Positions 1 through 8,055 are shown, numbered from the stretch's first letter. The stretch is 20,295 nucleotides of DNA from Bacteroidales bacterium (GCA_004552485.1 SFOH01000042.1:1-20295); one strand, 5' to 3'. Program-made: numbers and translations. The notes: generated from the letters alone by a model not told the origin.

Positions 1-1313
1 TAGTATTTCTGCCCCAGGAAGTAGGAGATGACCATGACGGTGAAGTATCCGCCGAGGGCGGCCCAGGCGGCGCCGATGTAGCCGCCGGGGATGCCGATGG
101 CGCGCACGAGCGTGACGTTGAGGGTGAACATGACGGCGAAGCAGATGAGGCTGAGGTACATGCCCCAGCGGGTGCGGTCGGTGAGTTTATACCACAGGCT
201 GAGGTTGAAGAAGACGCCGGCGCAGAGTTCGGCGGCCATCATGATGGGGACGACGGCGAGGCCTTCCCAGTAGGCGGGGGCGATGAAGTGGCGCAGGACG
301 GGGAGGTAGTACATGACGCCGAGGAAGATGACGAGGCCGAAGAGGACGAAGTATTTTGTGGCGTCGGCGTATGTGCGGCGCCGCCCGAGGTCGTGCTCCT
401 TGGCTTCGGCGAAGATGAAGGGCTCGTAGGCGTAGCGGAAGGCCTGGGTGAACATGACCATGACGATGGCTATCTTCATGTTGGCGGCATAGATTCCGAC
501 CATGGCGTCGGCGCTTTCGCGCTGGCCGGGGAAGAGGTAGGGCATGAGCATCTGTCCCATGTTCTGGGAGAGGATTCCGGCGATGCCGAGGACGAGCAGG
601 GGCCAGGAGTAGCTGAGCATGCGGCGCAGCAGGGGGCCGTTGAAGCGGTAGCGGCGGTGGGTGAGCTGGGGGGTGAGGGCGCACAGGACGATGATGGTGC
701 TGAGGAGGTTGGCGAAGAATATCCATCCGATGCCGAACCCGGCGCCGCCCATGGGGACGTAGAACCAGCTGACTGTTGCGGGGGCGTGCTCCATGAGCCA
801 AGGGCAGGCGAGGAGGAAGAATAGGTTCAGCGAGATGTTGAGGAAGACGTTCAGCAGCTTGATGAGGGCGAAGCGGAAGGGTTTCTTCTTGAAGCGGAGG
901 TAGACGAAGGGCAGGTTTGTGAAGGCGTCGATGGCGACGGTGATGCCCATGAGCCATACGTATTCGGGGTGGGCGGGGAGCTGGAGGAGGTCGCTGACGG
1001 GGGAGAGGAAGACGGTGATGAGCACCATGAAGAGCAGCGAGGTGGTGCCCACGGAGATGAGTGAGGTGGTGTAGACGGTTTCGGGGTTGTTGTCGTCGCG
1101 GTTGGCATAGCGGAAGAATCCGGTTTCCATGCCGTAATTGAGGATGACGAGTGCGACGGCGGTGAAGCTGTACAGGAAGCTGACGATGCCGTATTCGGCG
1201 GCGGGGAAGAGGTAGGTGTACAGTGGCACGAGGCACCAGTTGAGGAATCGTCCTATGATGCTTGACAGGCCGTAGACGGCGGTGTCTTTCATGAGTCCTT
1301 TTATTGCGCCCAT
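1..1313 (-). CDS. Polysaccharide flippase (Wzx/MATE-like), 3' end cut by window
   Basis: The frame opens with ATG at 1313 (MGAIKGLMKDTAVYGLSSI) and stays open to base 1, giving about 437 codons without a stop, so the C-terminus lies outside the window. The translation is almost entirely hydrophobic helices separated by short basic loops, about a dozen membrane segments. The N-terminal pattern (KDTAVYGLSSIIGRFLNW, then a PLYTYLF loop) is typical of the oligosaccharide flippase/polysaccharide biosynthesis family in Bacteroidota. Proteins of this family move lipid-linked glycans across the inner membrane. If the usual 480-500 residues applies, about 50 are missing. The start lies 5 bases after the ruvB stop, so the two genes are probably co-transcribed. 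The GT9 gene upstream supports a surface-glycan role. The substrate cannot be told from sequence. Confidence 0.85.
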   Translation of the reverse strand, partial: MGAIKGLMKDTAVYGLSSIIGRFLNWCLVPLYTYLFPAAEYGIVSFLYSFTAVALVILNYGMETGFFRYANRDDNNPETVYTTSLISVGTTSLLFMVLITVFLSPVSDLLQLPAHPEYVWLMGITVAIDAFTNLPFVYLRFKKKPFRFALIKLLNVFLNISLNLFFLLACPWLMEHAPATVSWFYVPMGGAGFGIGWIFFANLLSTIIVLCALTPQLTHRRYRFNGPLLRRMLSYSWPLLVLGIAGILSQNMGQMLMPYLFPGQRESADAMVGIYAANMKIAIVMVMFTQAFRYAYEPFIFAEAKEHDLGRRRTYADATKYFVLFGLVIFLGVMYYLPVLRHFIAPAYWEGLAVVPIMMAAELCAGVFFNLSLWYKLTDRTRWGMYLSLICFAVMFTLNVTLVRAIGIPGGYIGAAWAALGGYFTVMVISYFLGQKY

Positions 1314-1318
1314 GGTTT

Positions 1319-2350
1319 TCAGGAGAATAGTGTGGGTTGTTCGGGGTCGCGTGAGACGCCGAGGTGGCGGTAGGCCAGGTCGGTGACCTCGCGCCCTCTG
1401 GGTGTTCGTTTAATAAAACCTTCTTTGATGAGGAAGGGTTCGTAGACTTCTTCGACGGTGCCGGGGTCTTCGCCGATGGCTGTGGCGATGGTGGTGAGGC
1501 CGACGGGGCCGCCGTGGAATTTGTGTATGATGGTGGCCAGGAGTTTGTTGTCGATTTCGTCGAGGCCGTATTTGTCGATGTTGAGAGCTTCGAGGGCGGT
1601 GAGGGCGATGGCACGGTCGATGGTGCCGTTGCCCATGACCTGTGCGAAGTCGCGGACGCGTCGGAGGAGGGCGTTGGCGATGCGGGGCGTGCCTCGGCTG
1701 CGGAGGGCTATCTCCATGGCGGCGTCGTCGGCGATGGCGGTGCCGAGGAGGCGGGCGGAGCGGAGGAGGATGCGTCGGAGGACGTCGTGGTCGTAGTACT
1801 CGAGGTGGAAGGGTATGCCGAATCGGGCGCGGAGGGGGGCGGTGAGCAGGCCGGAGCGGGTGGTGGCGCCGATGAGGGTGAAGGGCTTGAGGGCGAGCTG
1901 GATGGAGCGTGCGCCGGGGCCTTTGTCGATCATGATGTCGATGCGGTAGTCCTCCATGGCGGAGTAGAGGTATTCTTCGACGACGGGCGAGAGGCGGTGG
2001 ATTTCGTCGATGAAGAGGACGTCGTTTTCTTCGAGAGATGTGAGTATTCCGGCCAGGTCGCCGGGTTTGTCGAGGACGGGGCCGGAGGTGATTTTCATGC
2101 CCACGCCGAGCTCGTTGGCGATGATGCCGGAGAGGGTTGTCTTGCCCAGGCCCGGGGGGCCGAAGAGCAGGACGTGGTCGAGGGCCTCGCCGCGCATGCG
2201 TGCGGCCTGGACAAAGATGCGGAGGTTGGCGACGACTTTGTCCTGGCCGTTGAAATTCTCAAAGGAGAGGGGTCGCAGGGCTTTTTCGAAGTCGCGGTCG
2301 CCTTCGCGGGCGTCGCGCCGGATGTCATATTCTTCTTCTTCGCGGCTCAT
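1319..2350 (-). CDS. ruvB: Holliday junction branch migration DNA helicase RuvB
   Basis: RuvB is the AAA+ motor that, with RuvA, drives branch migration of Holliday junctions in recombinational repair. The 343-residue length is normal. Visible motifs are Walker A GPPGLGKTT at residues 64-72, Walker B DEIH at 115-118, sensor 1 GATTR at 161-165, and the conserved LTAPLRARFGIP stretch that carries the arginine finger. A C-terminal winged helix ends near GFIKRTPRGREVTDLAYRHLG. The N-terminal FEKALRPLSFENFNGQDKVV block is also classic RuvB. The gene lies 31 bases after the GT9 gene and 5 bases before the flippase, inside an otherwise envelope-related cluster. ruvA and ruvC are not in the window. 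Identification is secure. Confidence 0.97.
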   Translation of the reverse strand: MSREEEEYDIRRDAREGDRDFEKALRPLSFENFNGQDKVVANLRIFVQAARMRGEALDHVLLFGPPGLGKTTLSGIIANELGVGMKITSGPVLDKPGDLAGILTSLEENDVLFIDEIHRLSPVVEEYLYSAMEDYRIDIMIDKGPGARSIQLALKPFTLIGATTRSGLLTAPLRARFGIPFHLEYYDHDVLRRILLRSARLLGTAIADDAAMEIALRSRGTPRIANALLRRVRDFAQVMGNGTIDRAIALTALEALNIDKYGLDEIDNKLLATIIHKFHGGPVGLTTIATAIGEDPGTVEEVYEPFLIKEGFIKRTPRGREVTDLAYRHLGVSRDPEQPTLFS

Positions 2351-2381
2351 TTTTCGGAGAGTGGAATTATGGTGGGTTGTG

Positions 2382-3512
2382 TCAGATGAGGAGTTTTTTG
2401 TTGATGTCGAGAGCGGCGAATGTGATTGTGAGCGGGTCGATCTGCGACATGCAGGGGGGCACGCCGCCGCGCTGGAGGCGGCAGGGTTTGTTGCCGAAGA
2501 CGGAGCAGGGGCGGCAGTCCATGTGGACCTGGACGCTGCGGTGGTAGTCTTTGGGGGCGCCGACGGGTGTCCAGGGTTCGAATCCGGCGGCGGGGTGGGT
2601 GGCGCCCCATACGGAGACGGTGCGGGTGCCGGCGACGGCGGCCATGTGCATGTTGCCGGAGTCCATGCACACCATGACGTCGAGGGCGTTCATGAGGGCG
2701 AGTTCGCCGGCGAAGCCGATTTTGCTGCCGGCGACGCAGAAGACTTTGCCGGGGGTGCTTTCTGCCATGATGCTGCGGAGGATTGCTTCTTCCTCCTTGC
2801 CGCCTCCGAAGAGGAAGACGCGTGCGAGGGGGTTCTCGGCGGCCATGGCGTGTACGGCCTTGTACATGAGCTCAATGGGGTAGATTTTGCCGGGATGGGC
2901 GGCGAAGGGTGCGACGCCGATCCAGTGTTCGCCGGGGGCTTTGGGGGCGTGGAGCGAGGCGTAGAGCGCGGGGTCGGCGGGCGTGGAGGCGTAGAGGCCG
3001 CGGAAGGGGTGGGTGAGCTGCAGGCCGGCGTCGCGGAAGGCGTCGGCATAGCGCTCGGTGACGGGGGTGATCGTGTCGCGGCAGGCGGCGGCGCCCTCTT
3101 TGACGAGGCGGCGTTTGGCGGCGCGGCATTTGTCGAAGACGACGACGCGTGCGCCCTGCAGGCGCATGCGCGCGCCGAGCATCCACGTGCGCAGGACGCT
3201 GTGGAGGTCGACGAGGGTGTGGCCGCGGAGCTCGGCGGCGAGGCGGTTCATGCCGGCCATGCCCACATAGTCCTTGCGCAGGCCGATGCCGCGGACGGTG
3301 AGGTTGGCGGGGGGATTGACGAAGAGCGGGGCGAAGGCGCGGCGCGTGACCATGACGAACTCGGTGTCGGGGTTCGAGCGGCAGGCGTTGTAGAGGACGG
3401 GGATGACGAGGGCGACGTCGCCGAGCGCGGAGAAGCGCACGACGGCGACTTTGCGTCCCTCGGCGGCCGCGGGCTTCGGGCCCGGTGTTTCGTTCTTATT
3501 TTTTAGCGGCAT
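2382..3512 (-). CDS. Glycosyltransferase family 9 (heptosyltransferase-like)
   Basis: This 376-residue protein has the two-Rossmann-domain layout of GT9 enzymes, which add heptose or related sugars to lipopolysaccharide core from nucleotide-sugar donors. The N-domain starts with KVAVVRFSALGDVALVIPVL (from residue 21), the family signature. The C-domain has FLFGGGKEEEAIL (about 233-245), then MDSGNMHMAAVAG (283-295) and VWGATHPAAGF (301-311), the GT9 donor-site block. A cysteine-rich stretch, DCRPCSVFGNKPCR (332-345), lies near the end. Residues 1-20 precede the conserved core and are rich in Pro, Ala and Lys. No internal Met would give a better start, so the gene overlaps the upstream DUF4254-like gene by 17 bases. 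Sugar specificity is unknown, and it should not be called waaC or waaF on this evidence. Confidence 0.9.
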   Translation of the reverse strand: MPLKNKNETPGPKPAAAEGRKVAVVRFSALGDVALVIPVLYNACRSNPDTEFVMVTRRAFAPLFVNPPANLTVRGIGLRKDYVGMAGMNRLAAELRGHTLVDLHSVLRTWMLGARMRLQGARVVVFDKCRAAKRRLVKEGAAACRDTITPVTERYADAFRDAGLQLTHPFRGLYASTPADPALYASLHAPKAPGEHWIGVAPFAAHPGKIYPIELMYKAVHAMAAENPLARVFLFGGGKEEEAILRSIMAESTPGKVFCVAGSKIGFAGELALMNALDVMVCMDSGNMHMAAVAGTRTVSVWGATHPAAGFEPWTPVGAPKDYHRSVQVHMDCRPCSVFGNKPCRLQRGGVPPCMSQIDPLTITFAALDINKKLLI

Positions 3513-4140
3513 AGAGGACGGGGTTGGTGGCCGGGTCGTTGTACATCTTCATCTGGCGGTAGACTTTCATGTACTTGCGGCCGGCGGCGATGTCGTCGAG
3601 GAACTGGTCGATGGCGGTGGTCAGGTCGGAGCGCTGCTCGGTGAGGACGGCGAGTTTGGCGGCGCAGCGGGCGCGGTGGTCGGCGTCGGCGTCGTCGCGG
3701 TCGACCTCGGCCTGCATGTGGTAGATTTTGAGGGCGAGGATGCTGAGGCGGTCGAGGGCCCATGCCGGCGACTCGGTGTTGATGGTGGCGTCGTCGAGGA
3801 CTTGGACGCCGGCATATTTGTTGCGGAAGTATGTGTCGAGTTCTTCGACCATGTCGGTGCGCACCTGGTTAGAGCGGTCGATGCGGCGTTTGAGGGCGAG
3901 GGCGGCGACGGGGTCGATATTGGGGTCGCGGATGATGTCCTCGAGGTGCCACTGAACGGCGTCCACCCAGTTCTTGGCAAAGAGGGTCTGCTGGATTGAG
4001 CCGTCGGGGAAGGGGTTGGGACACTCGGCGTCCACGTCGTCGGTCTCGTGGTACATCTCCGTGCACTCGCGGAAAATCTCGAAACATTCCTGAGCGGGGG
4101 ATAATTCGCGGCAGGCGTCGGCGGTGGTCTCTTCTTTCAT
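3496..4140 (-). CDS. DUF4254-like protein next to GT9
   Basis: This 214-residue soluble protein has no signal peptide or membrane segment. It is predicted to be largely helical, with many Asp, Glu and Arg residues. Recognisable blocks are QQTLFAKNWVDAVQWHLEDI, with conserved-looking His and Trp residues, then IDRSNQVRTDMVEELD and a C-terminal KMYNDPATNPVLY. I match it from memory to DUF4254, a Bacteroidota-enriched family often found beside GT9 glycosyltransferases. No biochemical function can be read from the sequence. The stop overlaps the GT9 start by 17 bases, so translation of the two is probably coupled, which suggests a partner or accessory role in glycan assembly. The family name is less certain than the ORF itself. 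Confidence 0.75.
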   Translation of the reverse strand: MKEETTADACRELSPAQECFEIFRECTEMYHETDDVDAECPNPFPDGSIQQTLFAKNWVDAVQWHLEDIIRDPNIDPVAALALKRRIDRSNQVRTDMVEELDTYFRNKYAGVQVLDDATINTESPAWALDRLSILALKIYHMQAEVDRDDADADHRARCAAKLAVLTEQRSDLTTAIDQFLDDIAAGRKYMKVYRQMKMYNDPATNPVLYAAKK

Positions 4141-4194
4141 GTGTATGCGGGTTTGAGGGTGAAAATTTTGATGCTTGGTTGTAGACGGCGGGGC

Positions 4195-4662
4195 TCAGTA
4201 CTCGATTTTGTCGGTCTTGTTCTCCCACATGCGGAAGGCTTCTTCGGCTTCTTTGTCCATGAGGATGCGCACGGGGAGCTTGCGGAGGGTGCGGGGCAGG
4301 GCCAGCTCGTCGTAGATGAACGAGTCGTCGAAGCCGATGGCCTTGGCGTCGTCCTTGTCGTTGCCGAAGTAGAGGCGGTCGATGTGAGCCCAGTAGATGG
4401 CGCCGAGGCACATGGGGCAGGGCTCGCAGGAGGAGAAGATTTCGCAGCCGCTGAGGTCGAAGGTTTTCAGTTTCTGACAGGCGGCGCGGATGGCGCTGAC
4501 CTCGGCGTGGGCCGTGGGGTCGCAGTTGGCGGTCACGCGGTTTACGCCGGTGGCGATGATTTCGCCGTCGCGGGCTATCACTGCGCCGAACGGGCCGCCG
4601 CCGTTGGCTACGTTTTCTTCTGAAAGCTCGATGGCTTTCTTCATCAGTTCTTCTTTGGTCAT
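4195..4662 (-). CDS. guaD: Nucleoside/guanine deaminase (GuaD-like, CDA superfamily)
   Basis: This 155-residue zinc-dependent deaminase of the cytidine deaminase fold has HAE at residues 52-54 (zinc ligand His52, proton-shuttle Glu54) and PCPMC at 81-85 (zinc ligands Cys82 and Cys85). Several points favour guanine deaminase over the tRNA adenosine deaminase TadA: the GGPFGAVI start, the SCEPCPMCLGAIYWA block, GFDDSFIYDEL at 110-120, and a C-terminal Tyr ending in KIEY. The same features, including a terminal Tyr that completes the active site, occur in Bacillus GuaD. GuaD converts guanine to xanthine in purine salvage. The gene lies 41 bases after the C13 lipoprotein gene and 54 bases before the DUF4254-like gene. 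The substrate call is by motif only; another purine or pterin base is possible. Confidence 0.8.
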   Translation of the reverse strand: MTKEELMKKAIELSEENVANGGGPFGAVIARDGEIIATGVNRVTANCDPTAHAEVSAIRAACQKLKTFDLSGCEIFSSCEPCPMCLGAIYWAHIDRLYFGNDKDDAKAIGFDDSFIYDELALPRTLRKLPVRILMDKEAEEAFRMWENKTDKIEY

Positions 4663-4703
4663 AGTCAGTTATAAGTTATTGCGGCACAGGCGGGGAGGCT
4701 GTG

Positions 4704-6806
4704 TCAGCGGGGTTGGATGAATTCGGTGATTGTGTTGCGGTATAGGTTCCCGAAGGCGGGACTGTTGTAGACCATCACGTGGGAGCCCACGGTGTTGATG
4801 AACAGGCGGGTGTAGAGGTCGGAGAGGGTCATTGAGGCGTCGGAGGAGACGGACTCGACGAAGGTGGATGTGAAGCGGTTGGACATCCACACGGCCATGT
4901 CGGCGTTGAAGACGTCGGCCTTGGAGGTCTCGTTGTTGCCGGCGGCGGTGAAGAAGAGCATACCGGGCAGGCCGGTGCACTTCTCGAAGACGCTGCCGGA
5001 GAAGCAGGTTTCGGCGAACAGGCAGAGCTTGCGGTAGTTGCGCTTTTCGGCCATCTGCTCCAGGGTGGCGCGCATCATGGCGGGGGTGATGCCCGTGCCG
5101 TCGTCCCAGCACAGGGTGCCGGGTTCGCCGTGGCCGCTCCAGAAGACGAAGACGTTCGTGCCCTCGTCGCCGTCGATGACGTCGGGGAGGCGCTCCGAGC
5201 GGTTGCCGGCGAGGATGTCGCAGATGTCCTGTTCGGAGAGGTCGGCGAGGCGGTAGTCAATCTCGACATTGCGGTAGACATTGTCGCCGCCGGGCTTTAC
5301 GCGTATTTCGCCGGGGGTGGAATTGGAGGCGTTGCGGGCTATGTCGTCGGCGCAGACGAGGACGATGTTCTCATCGGAGAAGCCGTTGCGTCGGAGCAGT
5401 TGGTAGAGGGCGAGGACGTCGGCCTGGTGGCGGTAGTTGGTCCAGCCCGAGGAGGTGGCCACGAGCAGGGCGCGGGTTGACGTGTGCGGCGCGTAATCGG
5501 TGACGTCCGTCTGGCCGAAGTCCTGCATCTGCGAGGCCTTCCAGTTCCAGCCGGCGAGGGTGGCGTCCGTGCGGTTGCCGCCGTCGGCGGTGTTGTAGTC
5601 GAGGATGATGTATTCGCCGTTGTAAATCTTGTAGTTATAGTAGACCGTGGCGAGGACGTTGGTGTAGACCTTGCTGTCGAAGTCAAGCCAACCGGAGGCG
5701 CCGCGCACGTAGGGGTTGTCGCCCTTGGCGATGGCCGTCACGACGTTGCGCATGTCCTCGCCGAGCCAGGTGCCGAGGTTGAAGTCGCGGCCGTTGACGA
5801 CGGCGCGGAGGGCGTCGCGGAGCGAGGCGCCGGGGTTGATGTGCTGGTACCATGCGGCGTAGGTCAGCAGCATGGCGGCGTCGTAGGCCTGGGCGGCGCC
5901 GACTGTCGGAGCCACGCCGAAGAAGGTGCGGAACGAGACATCGAAGCCCGTCTCCGGGTCGGAGCCGAAGCAGACGCCCTCGATGCCCTCGGCGGTCTTG
6001 CCCAGGCGTTCGATGACGTCCGAGCCGTAGCCCATGTCCGAGAACAGCAGGCGCGGGGCGTCGGCGGCGGCGTTGGCGGCGGCGACCATCGGGGCGATGT
6101 CGTCGACCTCGGAGGGCACGCATATGGCGAAGTCGGCGCCGCTGTCCATGGCGCGGGCCGCGGCCGCGGCGAGGTCGCCGTCGGAGTAGGTGTAGATGCC
6201 TTTCACCTCAAGGCTCAGCTCCTTGGCCTGGAAGCCGAACCAGTCGACAAAGGTTTTGCCGTAGCTGTCGCTGCCGTTGGCGAGGAGCGCCACCGACTTG
6301 CCGCCGTAGTTGACGACCTTGCTCAGGAGCACTTCGCTCTGGGTGATGTCCGTTTCGGTCATGGCCCACAGGTTGCCCGTGCCCGAATAGCCGCGGACGA
6401 GCTCCTCGGTGGTGGCCAGGGTCAGGAAGGTGATGCCGTTGCGGCAGAGGCGCGAGGCCAGGCGGCTCGCGTTGGAGGAATAGAGGCCGCCGATGACGGC
6501 GTAGACGTCGTCGCGCGTGGCGATTTTCTCGGCCAGAGCGTCGATGTCTTCGGTCGATTCGTCGTGGTATTCGAAGGAGAGGCGTATGCCGTCGGCCTGT
6601 CCGCGGAATGCGTTCTCGGCATTGCCGGAGAAGAGGCTGAAGACGCGCTGCCAGTGCTCGCCCATGCCGTCGGACTGAGGCAGGATGACGACTACCTTCT
6701 TCTCGTGCCAGACGGTCTCGACCGTGTCCGGGGCGTTCGAGTTGTCCGAGCAGGCTCCGAGCAGGAGCATCATCAGCAGGCAAATCAGATAGTTACAGGC
6801 TTTCAT
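4704..6806 (-). CDS. Lipoprotein: type 1 periplasmic-binding domain fused to legumain-like C13 peptidase
   Basis: This is a 700-residue lipoprotein. The signal peptide ends in lipobox LLGAC with lipid Cys19. Residues of about 36-400 look like a type 1 periplasmic-binding (Leu/Ile/Val receptor-like) domain: VVVILPQSDGMGEHWQRVFS at the start, AVIGGLYSSNASRLA (103-117), ALLANGSDSYGKTFVDWF (173-190) and AYDAAMLLTYAAW (307-319). From about residue 445 the protein resembles peptidase C13, notably GWTNYRHQADVLALYQLLRR, PTPGE-like and IDYRLADLS segments. The catalytic pair is His559 in FWSGHGEPG and Cys601 in FAETCFSGS. Arg459, Glu599 and Asp636 fall where legumain places its S1-pocket residues (by-eye alignment). 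Legumains cleave after Asn. The start overlaps the upstream BMP lipoprotein gene by 14 bases. The fusion suggests ligand-gated envelope proteolysis, which is inference. Confidence 0.88.
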   Translation of the reverse strand: MKACNYLICLLMMLLLGACSDNSNAPDTVETVWHEKKVVVILPQSDGMGEHWQRVFSLFSGNAENAFRGQADGIRLSFEYHDESTEDIDALAEKIATRDDVYAVIGGLYSSNASRLASRLCRNGITFLTLATTEELVRGYSGTGNLWAMTETDITQSEVLLSKVVNYGGKSVALLANGSDSYGKTFVDWFGFQAKELSLEVKGIYTYSDGDLAAAAARAMDSGADFAICVPSEVDDIAPMVAAANAAADAPRLLFSDMGYGSDVIERLGKTAEGIEGVCFGSDPETGFDVSFRTFFGVAPTVGAAQAYDAAMLLTYAAWYQHINPGASLRDALRAVVNGRDFNLGTWLGEDMRNVVTAIAKGDNPYVRGASGWLDFDSKVYTNVLATVYYNYKIYNGEYIILDYNTADGGNRTDATLAGWNWKASQMQDFGQTDVTDYAPHTSTRALLVATSSGWTNYRHQADVLALYQLLRRNGFSDENIVLVCADDIARNASNSTPGEIRVKPGGDNVYRNVEIDYRLADLSEQDICDILAGNRSERLPDVIDGDEGTNVFVFWSGHGEPGTLCWDDGTGITPAMMRATLEQMAEKRNYRKLCLFAETCFSGSVFEKCTGLPGMLFFTAAGNNETSKADVFNADMAVWMSNRFTSTFVESVSSDASMTLSDLYTRLFINTVGSHVMVYNSPAFGNLYRNTITEFIQPR

Positions 6807-7797
6807 GATACTCCTTTTCTTTTTGAATTGCTTCCTGAATCAGGCCCTGTTTGACGTCCTCGAGCATGGGATAGCCCGGGGCGACGCACCAGTCGGAGTA
6901 GCCGCTGCCGAGGCCGTAGACCTGCGAGGCGGGCAGCTTGCCGGTCTCCATCCAGGCGGAGAGGTATTCGACGATGGCCTTGTCTATATTCTTGATCACT
7001 GAGCCGATGATGGCCGACGCCAGCGACGACTGGTCCACGTCCATGCCGGCGAGGAGGGGCGCGTCGGCGTTCTCGCGCGCGTAGCGGTATATGCCCGAGT
7101 TGGAACCTCCGGCCACGGAGAAGACGAAGTCGTGGTCGCGGCTCCATTCCGACATTTTGTGGTATGTCTCCGTGGCGGCGACGTATCCCTTCCAGTCGTC
7201 GGCGAGATAGAGCGTGGTCGTGCCCTCGCCGAAGCCGGCGCGGAATCCGTCGGCGGCAGTGCGTATGGGCGAGTCGGAGGGATTGGCCAGCACGATGAGC
7301 GGCGCTTTCAGCCCGCGCACGGCCACGGTGCGTCCGGCGATGTAGGAGGGGCCGAACATCGAAATCTGGAAGGTGGACACGGGCATGTGCTGCGAGTTGT
7401 TGCTCTCGAAGAGGAGCACCTGCTGGTGGCCCGTCAGCGAGTCTTTGGCGAAGCACTCCTGCATCATTGGCTCGTAGTCGCTGCTTGCCACCACGAATAG
7501 TGCGGGGACGCCGTCGCCGGGCAGCGCCAGCCAGTCGGCGAAGACGCGCTTGCCCTCGTCGACGGAGCCGGGGCAGTAGATGTAGATGTCGACCTTGTCG
7601 CGCCACTGCTTTCGGAACGACTGCACGCCTTGGAGGATGCGGTCGTTATAGCTCATGTCGCCCAGGCCGCCCGGCGAGAAAAGCACGATAATCTGCTTTT
7701 TCGAGTCGGGCAGCGCCGGTTCGTCATCGGAGGAGCAAGCCGGGAAGAAAGCGGCTGCTATTAGTATGATAATGAGCGATTTGAGTGACGCGGGCAT
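6793..7797 (-). CDS. BMP-family (PnrA/Med-like) substrate-binding lipoprotein
   Basis: This 334-residue lipoprotein has a signal peptide ending in FFPAC (lipid Cys21) followed by SSDDEP, which resembles the Ser-Asp-Asp surface-export signal of Bacteroidota lipoproteins. The mature part resembles the basic membrane protein/PnrA family of type 1 binding proteins. GGLGDMSYND (43-52) corresponds to the family's GG-x-x-D-x-S-F-N block, and a GMDVDQSS segment near the hinge corresponds to the family's G-x-D-x-D-Q motif. Known BMP proteins bind nucleosides for ABC importers, but no permease or ATPase is encoded nearby, so a sensing or scavenging role with the downstream protease is as likely. It is first in the minus-strand operon and about 40 bases from the predicted transcription start. 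The ligand is unknown. Confidence 0.78.
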   Translation of the reverse strand: MPASLKSLIIILIAAAFFPACSSDDEPALPDSKKQIIVLFSPGGLGDMSYNDRILQGVQSFRKQWRDKVDIYIYCPGSVDEGKRVFADWLALPGDGVPALFVVASSDYEPMMQECFAKDSLTGHQQVLLFESNNSQHMPVSTFQISMFGPSYIAGRTVAVRGLKAPLIVLANPSDSPIRTAADGFRAGFGEGTTTLYLADDWKGYVAATETYHKMSEWSRDHDFVFSVAGGSNSGIYRYARENADAPLLAGMDVDQSSLASAIIGSVIKNIDKAIVEYLSAWMETGKLPASQVYGLGSGYSDWCVAPGYPMLEDVKQGLIQEAIQKEKEYHESL

Positions 7798-7844
7798 TGA
7801 CGGTAATTAGTTCGTTATTAGATTTCCGGCGGGGACCTAAAGCA

Positions 7845-7876
7845 CAAAATTACAGAATTTTTGGGAGAGCCGCAAA
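7845..7876 (-). promoter_or_regulatory. Bacteroidota-type promoter for the lipoprotein operon
   Basis: On the minus strand this reads TTTG (7876-7873), a 20-base spacer, then TAATTTTG (7852-7845), an exact fit to the Bacteroidota -33 TTTG and -7 TAnnTTTG elements. Transcription should begin near 7838-7840, leaving a leader of about 40 bases before the BMP lipoprotein ATG at 7797. No other site matching TAnnTTTG was noticed in the short gaps further down the minus-strand cluster. Confidence 0.7.
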
Positions 7877-7922
7877 TATTGAGCCATAAAACGCTATTTC
7901 AGAGCCACCGATTTCTAATTGT

Positions 7923-7934
7923 GGCGAATTCGCC
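7923..7934. promoter_or_regulatory. Perfect 12-base palindrome, candidate operator
   Basis: GGCGAATTCGCC is its own reverse complement. It is flanked by AATT on both sides (AATT-GT, palindrome, GT-AATT), giving an operator-like near-symmetric 24-base site. It lies about 46 bases upstream of the -33 element of the lipoprotein promoter and over 100 bases upstream of the rimP promoter, between the two divergent units. A binding regulator is inference only. Confidence 0.3.
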
Positions 7935-8055
7935 GTAATTAAAATCGGGGCTGCAGGGCTTCCTTAAATTAGTTAAAAATTAATAAAATTGCATAAAGAT
8001 TATTATAGTTTGGGGGAGAGAGGGGGTGCGGAAGGGGGAGGAGGAGGGAGCGAGG

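Noticed and set aside
187..1614. A 475-codon minus-strand frame across the flippase and ruvB
   Set aside because: Its translation is Pro/Arg/His-rich nonsense, out of frame with two clear genes on the same strand.
5484..6854. A 456-codon plus-strand frame opposite the binding-domain/C13 gene
   Set aside because: It is a composition shadow rich in Val, Gly and Ala without motifs; the opposite strand has a lipobox, domains and catalytic residues.
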